DNA of 64,000 nt. It comes from Chenggangzhangella methanolivorans. GTDB lineage: Bacteria > Pseudomonadota > Alphaproteobacteria > Rhizobiales > Methylopilaceae. The notes beneath the pieces are model-generated. The model did no database searches, was not told where the DNA came from, and saw only the letters and a program-made list of their open reading frames with translations. The first letter of the stretch is position 1. The number at the start of each line of letters is the position of its first letter. Where the stretch lies: NCBI RefSeq assembly GCF_019797865.1, contig NZ_CP081869.1:4850501-4914500 (forward strand). Reading direction: 5' to 3'. Below are positions 56,201 to 64,000 of the stretch, piece after piece. Both the position numbers and the translations under genes were made by a program.

Positions 56201-56301
56201 ACGAGCGCAGCGCCGACGCGCTGTCGCGGCCCGGAAGCGCCACCTCGAAGGCGCTCCAGTCGAATTACGGCGCCCGGCCCATGATCAAGAAGCTCGGCTG
56301 A
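53203..56301 (+). CDS. Tail tape measure protein with lysozyme domain
   Basis: 1032 residues. It sets tail length and travels with the DNA. N-terminal phage tail region with a hydrophobic span near residues 85-115 (AGVAVAAGAAAVVAGVGKA), a helical middle with two tandem repeats of about 55 residues (near 432-487 and 503-558, each with AELGDVSGLV or ADLGDVSGLV), and a tail-lysozyme-like domain near 690-830 (GFAGNFGTETGG, GGLGWAQWTGDRR). Near 53665 the segment APEVLVA looks like the wrong frame for two compensating indels; the other frame reads ALQKFSS. Confidence 0.88.
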   Translation: MAERSGGSVVIRLAVRDGEVVRRALQDIGTDGQRALKALDDASRAPTRGALALSEAVNEAKSSIEGLATSSGSLGPALTFLRNLGPAGLAAGVAVAAGAAAVVAGVGKAKQALDSFGATVDAANSIGLSTDIYQGIAASALLAGVNAEEATGAPEVLVASGQAAAGQGDLYDKLSQYNSEAAEAIRNATTQEERVRILAKALSEAANAEERNAIAVAAFGRSGVALGRAFAEAGGNVDRMVASARELGLIVPREVLARAEELGDRLDVASQIIDTQLKQAALDLAPLMADLAEKAADFARYLAQGYGFIRDGTPNVRAQADAMAKGVDDPVARAAEAVAATSARIREAEAAGNADVAATQRKVLADQQAELERLQEAQRERNRAMGMNRGGADPASAEAGSQVPFPRSAPTPTEAEEQRGAAARERRLKEAERLGREAAQARAELGDVSGLVEIKKRELDALVERGLLSSEAAAQALDKYRQAQEKAAAADGDREAALRKAEQIEREAAQVRADLGDVSGLVAIKQKELNELVEKGAISQATATAALVKYREQVERTNESRVAKSSAFSGLARLSAEGTDLRGIYDDGATDLIKGLTDDLMKLDEAGGSVGSTLKSMGATIEEMVKRMIMARFVAKPLADGLTQIGDRLFGPAPGSSPAPAGAVALRGPGGIVRAPLAPVAGGPAIGSGDYDGFASRFMADAQRDFPGLTRAGAAGFAGNFGTETGGLRYAQEISPRGGRGGLGWAQWTGDRRVAFEKWMAENGHKDASSYDANYGFWRHEMRNTGEGRVMGSLAGVEDPRAAADIVRREYERPGVINAGSRAGYADRAFQAPKLDVSQLEQSFNALTTTTKSAAAQIPAMTQGATAAGPALGGVAQQAGGLGGVFQSLLGGIGNVFTGGGNMLSGLLGFNPFGFESGGYTGSGSRKGIAGVVHGQEFVSHAAATRRWRPMLEAMNRGEEPRAAGGGEASVSVNVGAPPGTRVEERRDGRGGRSFDVILDERSADALSRPGSATSKALQSNYGARPMIKKLG

Positions 56302-56696
56302 TGGCGCTGCTGGAATGGCCAGCGGACCTGCCGCCGAAGGTGCGCGCGGACGGCTTCGAGCGCGTGATGCCGGACCTCATCAAGCCATCGCGCATGGCGG
56401 CCGGCGTCACGCTCACGCGTCCGATCGCGCTCGCTGGCGAGCAGACGATCTCCTGCATGATCCGCGGCGATCGCGGCCTGCTGGCGCGCTTCGACCGCTT
56501 CTTCCTCGTCGAGACAGGCAACGGCGCGCGGCCCTTCCTCATGCGCGACCAGCTCTATGACGGCGTCCCGCTGTTCGCGCCGATGGGCGGCGCCCTGACG
56601 ACGCCGGACGACGAGCCGATCGCGATCTCGTTCTGGCGCCTCGTGCGCTTCACGCCGGCCAGCCGCCCCGCAACGGCCAAGCGTCCGGCGCGATGA
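56301..56696 (+). CDS. Minor tail protein, 131 residues
   Basis: LLEWPADLPPKVRADGFERV, ALAGEQTISCMIRGDRGLLA and SFWRLVRFTPASRPA. It lies just after the tape measure, as do distal-tail or minor tail proteins (gpM-like). No firm family match from memory. Confidence 0.55.
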   Translation: MALLEWPADLPPKVRADGFERVMPDLIKPSRMAAGVTLTRPIALAGEQTISCMIRGDRGLLARFDRFFLVETGNGARPFLMRDQLYDGVPLFAPMGGALTTPDDEPIAISFWRLVRFTPASRPATAKRPAR

Positions 56697-56737
56697 TGCG
56701 CGTGTTCTTCTCGATCGATCTGTTGCCCTGAGCCCCG

Positions 56738-57255
56738 ATGCCGAAAAAGTTTCCCCTCGCCGCGACCCGCGAGCGTCTCGAGCAGCACTCCTCGGCGGTC
56801 GAGGTCGGGCTGCTGCGCATCCGGCCCGTCGACGGCTCGGACGAGATCCTGCTCTGCACGGGCTTCGCGGTGCGCTTGAGCGACGATCCGCTGCGCTACG
56901 GCTTCGTCTCGCGCGGCGAGACCTACGACTACCTGCCGATGAAGGTCGCGCTGCCGGGCTCCAGCCGCACGGCCCTGCCGGCGGCCGCGATCGAGATCGA
57001 CAATAAGGGGCCGGAGGCCGTCGACGCCGTCCGGTCCTCGATCTGGCGCGCGAGCCTCGACATCCAGACCGTGCATGCGGCCCGGCCCAACGAAGTGGTG
57101 GACGACTATCCGGGCCTCGAGGTCGTGGACGCGGTCTGGAAGGACGACGAGGACCTGCTGTCGATCAAGGTCGGCTATCCCTCCCTCGAAAGCACGCCGC
57201 TCGTGCGTCATCGCCTCACGGTCCGCGTGAGCCCTGTCTCAGGAACATGGGCTGA
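56738..57255 (+). CDS. DUF1833-like tail protein, probable frameshift at the end
   Basis: About 172 residues. SAVEVGLLRIRPVDGSDEIL, GETYDYLPMKVALPGSSRTA, AAAIEIDNKGPEAVDAV and VVDDYPGLEVVDAV match the general pattern of DUF1833 minor tail proteins. In its own frame there is no stop before the next genes; one lost base near 57200-57230 would end it with PCLRNMG and a TGA overlapping the next ATG (TGATG). Without repair it would run on into TipJ, which is unlikely. Confidence 0.6.
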
Positions 57256-57680
57256 TGGCCGGCTGGGTGGCGGACTATCGCGGGCTTCCCTTCGAGGAGG
57301 ACGGGTTCTCGCGCGAGGGTCTCTGCTGCCGCGGCCTCGTCTGGCTCGCCTATCGCGAGCTGCTCGGGATCGCGATCGAGGCGCATCGCGGCGTCGTCTC
57401 GGCGCTCGAACGCGCGGCGGCAGACCGGCTCTTTCGCGGGGAGATGGACGGCGGCCCCTTCATCACCGTCGAGCGCGAGCGCGAGCTCGACGTCGCCTGG
57501 TTTCACGAGATGCGCGAGCGCTCGGTGACGGCGACCCATGTGGGTCTCGTGATCCGCCCCGGCCTGATGCTGCATGCAAGCCGCGAGGCCGGGGTCGTGA
57601 CGCCCGAGAACTATTCGCGCGGCCGTTGGGCCAAGCTTCTGATCGGCTTCCGCCGTCACGTCGAGGACCCGCGCCCGTGA
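57255..57680 (+). CDS. NlpC/P60-like tail peptidase
   Basis: 141 residues. The candidate catalytic Cys is in EGLCCRGLVWLAYRELLGI near residue 24, the His in ATHVGLVIRPG near 96, with LHASREAGVV following. Such enzymes sit in tail tips and cut peptidoglycan during entry. It lies directly before TipJ, as lambda gpK does before gpI/J. TGATG start and GTGA end overlaps. Confidence 0.75.
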   Translation: MAGWVADYRGLPFEEDGFSREGLCCRGLVWLAYRELLGIAIEAHRGVVSALERAAADRLFRGEMDGGPFITVERERELDVAWFHEMRERSVTATHVGLVIRPGLMLHASREAGVVTPENYSRGRWAKLLIGFRRHVEDPRP

Positions 57681-60600
57681 AGCTCGACGACGGGATCCGG
57701 GCGAAGCGCGCCGACGTCCGCGTGCTGATGCGCGCGCTCGACGGCGCGAAGCGGACCGAAGGGGTCGAGATCCGCCCCGGCGCGAGCGTCGCCGAGGCGG
57801 TCGCGGCGCGCTCGCCGGACCTCACCGACGCCGAGCGCGCGGGTCTGCGCGTCGTGCTGCACGGGGCCGACGAGAGCCACGTCCTGGAGACCGACGACTG
57901 GGCGCGTCTGTCGCCGGCGGCGCGGCTGAAGCACTGGGCCAAGATCCGGCTTCGGCCGGGCGCCTTCCTCGTGATCGACGACGCGCCCCAGGGCGGCGGG
58001 CTGCGGTCGGTCCTGCAGATCGTGGTGGCGCTCGCGGCCTTCGCGATCGCGGGCCCGCTCGGCGGCTTCCTCGGCTTCGGCCAGCTCGGCGTAGGACTGC
58101 TCGGCGCGGGGCTCGCCTTCGCCGGCCAGTTCCTCGTGAACCTGTTGATCCCGCTCCGGACCGACAGCGAGAAGCCGTCCGTCTTCAACTCGCTCGAAGG
58201 CTTCAAGAACCAGAGCGACATCGGCGGCCCGGTGCCGCTTCCGGTCGGATTGCGGCACCGCTACGCCCCGAAATACGTGGTCCCGCCCTTCGTCGACGTG
58301 CAGGACGACGACGTCTATCTGACGGCCGCCTTCATGTGCGGATACTCGCCGCTCGCCGCCTGGGAGACCAAGATCGGCGACCGGCTGCTGTCGCGCTTCG
58401 ACGCCCGCTTCTACCAGATCGAGCGCCGCGGCTTCTGCGCCATGAATTCGGAGGGCGTGGCGGTCTCCGAGCCCGATCACTCGCCCTTCACGCTGCTGCG
58501 CGAGACGGTGATCCAGAAGAGCCACCAGATCCGCCTCACCATGCGCGAGGAGGCGTTCAAGGAGGAGGGCGACGACGACGGGTCGGCGCCGCTCTCCGAG
58601 CCCACGATCCTCGAGCTCGAGCCGGACGCGACGAGCTTCAAGACGATCCTGAGCTTTCCGGGCGGACTGAGCCGCCGGAGCGGCAAGAAGAATAAACTCA
58701 CGTCCCAGAACGTCGGGATCAAGGTGATGATCCGCCCGATCACGCCGACCGACGACGCCGAATGGGTGCTGGTCGAGGACTGGTACTACGAGCGCGAGCG
58801 CACCGCGCCGTTCTTCGTCGAACTGGGGCCCTACGACGTTCCCGGCGCCCGCGAACAGCTCTGGGAGGTGAGCTTCGTCCGGACCTATCCGGACGACTTC
58901 GACCTCGAGGACTCAAGCTCCGCGACCGAGCTCGTGGCGATCCAGTCGATCCTGCCGGAATACCCGATCAACCAGCCCGACGACGCGCCCTTCGCCATGG
59001 TGGCGCTGCGCGTCAAGGCCACGAACCAGCTTCGCGGGACGCTGGACGAGTTCAATGAGGAATACGCCTCGCTGATCGACGCTCTGGACCCCGCGACCGG
59101 CGCCTATCAGCCGCGCCGCGAGACCGGAAATCCGGCCGACATCTATCGCTGGCTCGCCACCATGACGCAGAACGCCAAGGCGATACCCGTCGATCGCCTG
59201 AGCGCCGCGGATCTCGCGGACTGGCACGCACACAATGTCGACCAGGACCTCATGTTCTCGCGGATCTACGACTATGTCGTCTCGGCCGACGCGGCCATGC
59301 GCGACGTCTGTGCGGTCGGCCGCGCCGCCCCGATCTTCTCTGCCGGCAAGCGCACGATCTCGATCGACCGCCGCAAGGACGCGCTGACGGCCTTTCCGCT
59401 GACGCCCTTCAATACCTGGGGCTATGAGGGCCAGCGCTCCTACAAGGAGAGCGACCTTCACGGCTGGCGCGTGAAGTTTCGGGACCGGACGAACGACTTC
59501 AAGTCGGCGATCCGCGAAGTGGTCCGGCCCGATCTCCCGTCCGGCGTCGAGCCGGTCAATTTCGAGGAGGTCGAGCCGCCCGGCGTCACCGATCCGGCGG
59601 CCGCCTATGTCTGGGGCTACAAGCTCTGGCTCGAGGCGATCCATCGGCCCGACGTGCATTATTCGAGCCTCAACTGGCAGAGCCGCCTGCTGGAGCACGG
59701 CGACCTCGCCGCGCTCTCGCATCGGTTGATCCACCGCGCCCAGCAGGCCGGATATGTCGAGAGCGTCGAGGGCCGCGTCGTGACGTTGAGGGCCCCCGTG
59801 GTGATGGAGGCCGGCAAGGCCTATGCGGCCAAGTTCCGCAAGGTCGTGGTGGCCGAGGACGGAACGTCGGGCATGACGGTCGTGCTGGTGCGGGCCGTTC
59901 GCTCGGCGCCGGGCGAGACGCGCACGCTCGTGCTCACCGGCGCGGGCGACGCGCCCGAGCCCGGCGACCTCGCCTGGTTTGGGGAAGCCTCGAACGAGGA
60001 TCTCCTGCTGGTGGTGCAGGGCATGGAGCCGGGCGACGACGGCGACGGGCGACTGACGCTGCTCGACCAGGCCCCGCAGATCTTCGACATCCTCGACGCG
60101 CTCGTCGTGCCGCCCTGGTCGTCGCGCGTCGGCGTCATCCTGCCGGGCGACGATCGCCCGCCGCCGACGCCGCGCATGCTGCGCGCGCTCTCGGGCGAGA
60201 GCCTCTATGACGACGACGAGACCGTCGCCGATCCCCGCCGCGTCGCCGCCTATGTGGGCCACGGCTACGGGATCCCGAAGGCCGCGGAGTTTCGTTTGCG
60301 GCATCGGCTCGCTGCGGACTCGGTATGGACCGAAGGCCCGTGGTTTCCGGCGACGCGCGCGACGGGGCGGCTCGACGGCGTCTATCCGAAAGGCGCGAAC
60401 ATCCGCATCCAGGCGCGGGCGCGCAGCAAGGCGCTGGTCGAGAGCCCGGCCTGGAGCGCGAGCCTCTCCCATGTGGTCGGCCAGGCCGATCCGGTCGGGC
60501 CCGTGGCGAGCGACCTCCATGTCGCGCAGTTCGACAGCGGGATCGTGCGGTTCCGCTGGACGACGCTGTCGCCGTCGGACCGCGCGCAGCTCTTCGTCGG

Positions 60601-61084
60601 ACCGGCGGACGCCGAGAGCCTGTCGGAGATGTCGCCGATCCATGACGGCTATCTCACCTCCTCGCCCTATGACGCTCCGGAGCCGCCGCCGCCGGGCTCC
60701 TATCTGCTCGCCGTGGTCCTGACCGACGAGGACGACGTCGTCGGAGAGCCTGCGACCCGGACCTTCGACGTCGCGGCCGAGGACCTGCCCGAGCATCCCG
60801 TGGAGCTCGCCGCCACGGTCACGGGCGCGACGGTGCGGTTTTCGGCGCGGGCCGCGAACGACGATCATACCTACCAGCTCGTCTTCCGCCGCGGGACGCC
60901 GGGCCAGAGCTTTGCGGCCGCGACCCCTCTCGGCGATCCGCTGCTCGCCTTCGGCGGCGACGTCCGAGAATATGTCGACGAGGGCCGCACGTCGGGCCAG
61001 AGCTACCGCTACTGGGCGGCCTCGAAAAACCGCCAGGGCGCGTTTTGCGAGACGCCGCAGAGCCTCGTGGTCGCGATCCCATGA
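57677..61084 (+). CDS. Host specificity protein TipJ (central tail fibre)
   Basis: 1135 residues. A hydrophobic Gly/Ala/Leu segment lies near 110-160 (LQIVVALAAFAIAGPLGGFL), then PVPLPVGLRHRYAPKYVVPP, DIYRWLATMTQNAKAIPVDR and FNTWGYEGQRSYKESDLHGW, which follow the TipJ pattern. The C-terminal 350 residues hold fibronectin III-like beta modules. It should form the tail tip and touch the receptor. GTG start overlaps the upstream gene. Confidence 0.86.
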   Translation: MKLDDGIRAKRADVRVLMRALDGAKRTEGVEIRPGASVAEAVAARSPDLTDAERAGLRVVLHGADESHVLETDDWARLSPAARLKHWAKIRLRPGAFLVIDDAPQGGGLRSVLQIVVALAAFAIAGPLGGFLGFGQLGVGLLGAGLAFAGQFLVNLLIPLRTDSEKPSVFNSLEGFKNQSDIGGPVPLPVGLRHRYAPKYVVPPFVDVQDDDVYLTAAFMCGYSPLAAWETKIGDRLLSRFDARFYQIERRGFCAMNSEGVAVSEPDHSPFTLLRETVIQKSHQIRLTMREEAFKEEGDDDGSAPLSEPTILELEPDATSFKTILSFPGGLSRRSGKKNKLTSQNVGIKVMIRPITPTDDAEWVLVEDWYYERERTAPFFVELGPYDVPGAREQLWEVSFVRTYPDDFDLEDSSSATELVAIQSILPEYPINQPDDAPFAMVALRVKATNQLRGTLDEFNEEYASLIDALDPATGAYQPRRETGNPADIYRWLATMTQNAKAIPVDRLSAADLADWHAHNVDQDLMFSRIYDYVVSADAAMRDVCAVGRAAPIFSAGKRTISIDRRKDALTAFPLTPFNTWGYEGQRSYKESDLHGWRVKFRDRTNDFKSAIREVVRPDLPSGVEPVNFEEVEPPGVTDPAAAYVWGYKLWLEAIHRPDVHYSSLNWQSRLLEHGDLAALSHRLIHRAQQAGYVESVEGRVVTLRAPVVMEAGKAYAAKFRKVVVAEDGTSGMTVVLVRAVRSAPGETRTLVLTGAGDAPEPGDLAWFGEASNEDLLLVVQGMEPGDDGDGRLTLLDQAPQIFDILDALVVPPWSSRVGVILPGDDRPPPTPRMLRALSGESLYDDDETVADPRRVAAYVGHGYGIPKAAEFRLRHRLAADSVWTEGPWFPATRATGRLDGVYPKGANIRIQARARSKALVESPAWSASLSHVVGQADPVGPVASDLHVAQFDSGIVRFRWTTLSPSDRAQLFVGPADAESLSEMSPIHDGYLTSSPYDAPEPPPPGSYLLAVVLTDEDDVVGEPATRTFDVAAEDLPEHPVELAATVTGATVRFSARAANDDHTYQLVFRRGTPGQSFAAATPLGDPLLAFGGDVREYVDEGRTSGQSYRYWAASKNRQGAFCETPQSLVVAIP

Positions 61085-61788
61085 GCGGGCCAGCCGACTA
61101 CCGGGCCGAGGTCCAGAGCCTCCGCGCCCAGCTCGCGGGGCTCGCGGGCCTGCCCTCGCAATATGTGCAGATGGGCATGAGCCTGTCGGGCCAGTCGGCC
61201 CAGATCGCGGCGCTGCAGGAGGCCAACGCCGCGCTCTCCTCGAGCGTCGCGCAGCTCGTCTCGCCCGCGAGCTTCACGGTGAAACCCACGGCCCAGACGA
61301 TCGGGGCCGTAACCTATCAGCCGCTCCCGGCCGCGAACGCCGCGACGGTCGGGAAATACGCCCGCGTGGTCGACCTGTTCTCCGGGCCGCTCGCGGCGGG
61401 GAGCGGATTGACCGACCTTCTGCTCTGCCAGGCCATGAACCTCAACGGCGTCGTGACCTATTACTGGCGACCGCTCCGCAAGGAGCTCTGCATGACCATG
61501 CCGGCGGCCGCCGACACGACGCTCAAGGCGCTCGAAAGCCCGTCGGAGATCGTGCTGACCGGCAACATCCTCGCGGGCGTCACGCGCCGGTTCACGCTCT
61601 CGACCGACCGCGTCTTCCCCGGGCACTCCTACCGGATCAAGACGCCGACGCTCGGTCTCGGCTCCTCGCTCCAGATCCTGTCGACGCTGAACGGCGTGGT
61701 CGGCTCTCTGCTGCAGTCGATCGGGCTGAGCGGGGCGGTCATGTCCTATTCCTACGACGTCTCGACCGAGAGCTACGTCGCCAACTGA
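61081..61788 (+). CDS. Phage tail-tip associated protein, 235 residues
   Basis: Short coiled coil at the start (DYRAEVQSLRAQLAGLAG, AALQEANAALSSSVAQL) followed by a beta-rich domain with two cysteines (LLCQAMNLNG and LRKELCMTM). Stop-start overlap with TipJ. It could be an accessory fibre or chaperone; no family recognised. Confidence 0.55.
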   Translation: MSGPADYRAEVQSLRAQLAGLAGLPSQYVQMGMSLSGQSAQIAALQEANAALSSSVAQLVSPASFTVKPTAQTIGAVTYQPLPAANAATVGKYARVVDLFSGPLAAGSGLTDLLLCQAMNLNGVVTYYWRPLRKELCMTMPAAADTTLKALESPSEIVLTGNILAGVTRRFTLSTDRVFPGHSYRIKTPTLGLGSSLQILSTLNGVVGSLLQSIGLSGAVMSYSYDVSTESYVAN

Positions 61789-61810
61789 TCCCGCCCGAAC
61801 CGTCGTCCCG

Positions 61811-61839
61811 AGCCCGCCCCTGAAAAGGCGGGCTTTTTG
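61811..61839 (+). terminator. Terminator between tail genes and fibre gene
   Basis: AGCCCGCC pairs with GGCGGGCT around CCTGAAAA, followed by a T run, 22 bp after the preceding stop. Confidence 0.85.
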
Positions 61840-61851
61840 CTGGAGCGTCGC

Positions 61852-63209
61852 ATGACCGTTAGGTCCGACACCCTCGATCTGCTGTCGAACTTCTCGCACC
61901 TGCTGGCGCATCAGTCGGTCGGCGGAAGGACGAGGCTCGGCCAGATCCCGAAGGACGTCTTCGTCACGATCCTGGCCGGGCTCGGCATCGGCGGCGGCTG
62001 GTACTCCTTCGCCAATTCGAGCGACCTGACGAGCGCCGAGGCGCTCGCTTTTCCGAACGGGACCGAGGTCCGGGTCTATGGCGGGACCAAGGGGATCTAC
62101 CGGAAGAACGGCGCGCCGGGCGCAGGCTCCTACACCAAGATCGCCGATCTCCCGAACTACGACAGCCTGATCGACGTCCAGCTCGTGCTCGACGGCCTGA
62201 CCAAGGCCAAGGTCATCCATCTGCGCACCGCGACCGCCGCGCAGAACGAAGAGGACGACACGGTCTACACCTTCACGTCCGATGAGCTTTCGGCAAACCC
62301 CGACCAATATGGCCGCTTCTACATCGGCGTCTTTCCCTCGACGAACCCGACCGGCTCGCCCCGGATCCAGATGGCGAACACGGCGGGGCTCATCGGGCCT
62401 GCGCGGACGATCCGCGTCGCCGACGACCGCAACCCGAAGCCGAACTCCATTCCGGTCGGGCCCGTGCTCTTCGCCGGCCGGCCGGGCAATTACGACCTGA
62501 TCTCGGCCGGCGGCGCGCTTGGCTCCGGCTCGGTCGGCGACGTCGACGGGCTCGAAGAGCTGGTGCTCGCGCTCTCCGACTATTTCGCCTCAGGACAAGC
62601 TCGACGAGGTCGTCTCGCAGTTCGAGACGGCGATCGCCGACGTCGCCGACGTCGCCTCGCGGATGCGCGGAGCGGTCGTGGCGCGACGGCGCGTTCCATC
62701 CCGACCGTCCGGGCGAGGTCGGATGGCTCTCGACCTCGACCGCCGGCGACTTCGGCGCGGCGCTTGCGACGCTCGTTCCGGAAGCGTGGGTCGACGCGCT
62801 CCCGAACCACGGCGCCGTGGTCGTGCTCGACGGCGCGACGATCGTCTCGCCCGCGACATCGGTCGTCGGCCGCCGGCCCGACCGATTTCCGCTCAAGAGC
62901 GGCCAGTCCTATCGGCTCGACGCGACGCTCTTCCGGATCGACCAGGGCCAGAACCCGGGCGGCGACGTCGTGCGCGTCACGGTCCGCTTCTTCGACTACG
63001 AGCAGGTCTTCATCAGCGCCGCCAATGTCTTCAACCAGACCATGGCGACCGGCGAGGCGCAGGAACTCGTCCGCACGCTCGCCTGGTCCTCGGGCGGCGG
63101 CGCGACCGTGATCCCGGCCGGCGCGCTCTACGCCGACCTTGTGGTCGAAGCCTTCGGCACGACGCCCAAGACCGCCGTGGCGCGGATCGACCTCACCAAA
63201 TCCGCCTGA
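61852..63209 (+). CDS. Probable tail fibre protein, two frameshifts
   Basis: About 453 residues. It starts TVRSDTLDLLSNFSHLLAHQ and has a beta-rich first half (FPNGTEVRVYGGTKGIYRKN). After ALSDYFAS (near 62593) the frame shifts to read KLDEVVSQFETAIADVADVA, a coiled coil, and shifts again near 62690 to a second beta-rich half (VVVLDGATIVSPATSVVGRR, RLDATLFRIDQGQNPGG). Rod-like layout, place after TipJ and separation by a terminator suggest a side fibre. ATG 61852 was preferred over a TTG upstream. Confidence 0.6.
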
Positions 63210-63223
63210 TCGGAGATCCGAAC

Positions 63224-64000
63224 ATGACCGACCTGACGCGCCGCGCGCTCAACGCGGGAGCGGCCGCGACGGCGCTCGCGCTCGCCATGCCGTCGCTTGC
63301 CTCCGCGCAGATCCCGGCGAAGCCCAACATCCTGTTCATCGTCGTCGACGACCTGAACGACTGGGCCTCGCCCTGGGGCGGCTATCCGCTCGTCACCGAC
63401 GCGCGGACGCCCAACATCGCCTGGCTCGCCGCCCGCGGCTGCCGGTTCGACCGCGCCTACACCACGACGCCCTATTGCGCGACGAGCCGGACCTCGTTCC
63501 TCTACGGGCTCTATCCGACCACGACCGGCGTCTACACCAAGGGCGAGGACTGGCCGAAGGGCTCGCAGATCCAGAGCGGCCAGAAGAGCCTGCCCTGGCT
63601 GCTGCGGGACGCGGGCTATTACACGGCCGGGATCGGCAAGATCTTCCACACCGGCTGGCGCAACGACGACGGCGACGGCAAGCGCGCCGCCTCGCAATAT
63701 CCGGGGGCCTGGGACTTCTTCGAGAATTGCGGCCGCGGCGCCTGCGTCGCGCCCAAGGAGCCGGGGGAGGGCGCGTTCGGGCCCGGCGAGGGCTACGGCC
63801 CGGCCAAGACCGCCAAGGAGCTGCGGCCCGACACGATCCGCGTCAATTACGCGATCGCGAACGTCATCAACGAGCCCCATGGCGGCAAGCCCTGGGCGCT
63901 GTTCATGGGGCTCCAGAAGCCGCATCTCAACTGGTATCCGCCGGCCGAGTTCCTCGCGCAGTTTCCGATCGAGGACATCGTCTATCCGCTCGGCGTGATG
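63224..64000 (+). CDS. Exported sulfatase-like hydrolase, cut by the window edge
   Basis: First 259 residues are visible, still open at 64000. It has a twin-arginine-like signal (TRRALNAGAAATALALAMPS, cleavage near ASAQ), then NILFIVVDDLNDW with metal-binding Asp42/43 and YCATSRTSFLYG with Cys85, the position converted to formylglycine in sulfatases; the motif is CATSR rather than CxPSR. GIGKIFHTGW and LFMGLQKPHLNWYPP resemble iduronate-2-sulfatase-like enzymes. RBS CGGAGA is 7 nt before the ATG. It lies 14 bp after the fibre gene, so it is read with the late operon or is lysogenic cargo. Substrate unknown. Confidence 0.85.
   Translation, partial: MTDLTRRALNAGAAATALALAMPSLASAQIPAKPNILFIVVDDLNDWASPWGGYPLVTDARTPNIAWLAARGCRFDRAYTTTPYCATSRTSFLYGLYPTTTGVYTKGEDWPKGSQIQSGQKSLPWLLRDAGYYTAGIGKIFHTGWRNDDGDGKRAASQYPGAWDFFENCGRGACVAPKEPGEGAFGPGEGYGPAKTAKELRPDTIRVNYAIANVINEPHGGKPWALFMGLQKPHLNWYPPAEFLAQFPIEDIVYPLGVM

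Noticed and set aside
56738..61084. A single giant tail protein spanning the DUF1833-like region and TipJ in one frame
   Set aside because: The middle 400 bases read as Arg-rich nonsense in that frame, while another frame there gives a clear NlpC/P60-like protein with overlapping start and stop.

Overview
The window is GC-rich throughout (about two thirds G+C by eye). It reads as the chromosome of an alphaproteobacterium of the order Hyphomicrobiales (Rhizobiales), interrupted by a prophage. The clues are the order tig-clpP-clpX-lon-hupB-tRNA-Val, the glnB-glnA pair placed opposite nnr, and the character of the phage genes. The family cannot be fixed from sequence alone.

Chromosomal part, 1 to about 22.3 kb. 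First comes a selenium cluster: selO, selD on the opposite strand, and a three-gene ABC importer that resembles phosphonate systems but, next to selD, is best read as the putative selenate importer. Next is nitrogen control: glnB and glnA read leftward with a sigma-54-like promoter, and nnr reads rightward. An HxlR-type regulator faces a PRISE-like SDR reductase. Then tRNA-Leu, trigger factor, ClpP, ClpX, Lon, HU and tRNA-Val form the protein-quality block. Two paralogous secreted proteins of unknown function lie before tRNA-Asp.

Prophage, about 22.3 kb to the right edge. A tyrosine integrase lies 100 bp from the 3' end of tRNA-Asp, which is the likely attachment site. A leftward early operon of small, mostly unknown genes, many joined by 4-nt overlaps, runs from 29.2 kb down to int. 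An immunity region at 29.2-30.6 kb holds a LexA-like (S24) repressor, a Cro-like gene and repeated ATACG-N4-CGTAT operators. A rightward early operon (30.7-41.3 kb) carries a CII-like gene, DUF2303, an ASCH-like protein, three DNA methyltransferases (one with a second protein apparently encoded in another frame inside it) and a replication-type HTH protein. The late region is lambda-like: terminase, gpW-like, portal, an Acb2/Tad1-like anti-defence protein, protease with nested scaffold, decoration protein, capsid, tail tube, chaperone, tape measure with a lysozyme domain, a DUF1833-like protein, an NlpC/P60-like peptidase, TipJ and fibre. The last gene, cut by the window edge, is an exported sulfatase, which looks like cargo. 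No lysis genes and no right attachment site are seen, so the prophage probably continues.

A technical warning applies everywhere. About thirty small indels split or distort genes that should be intact (glnA, glnB, tig, selD, portal, repressor, cro). Many are a lost G or C in a short run. They look like consensus errors rather than real mutations, so frameshifted genes are given here as single CDS entries spanning the break.
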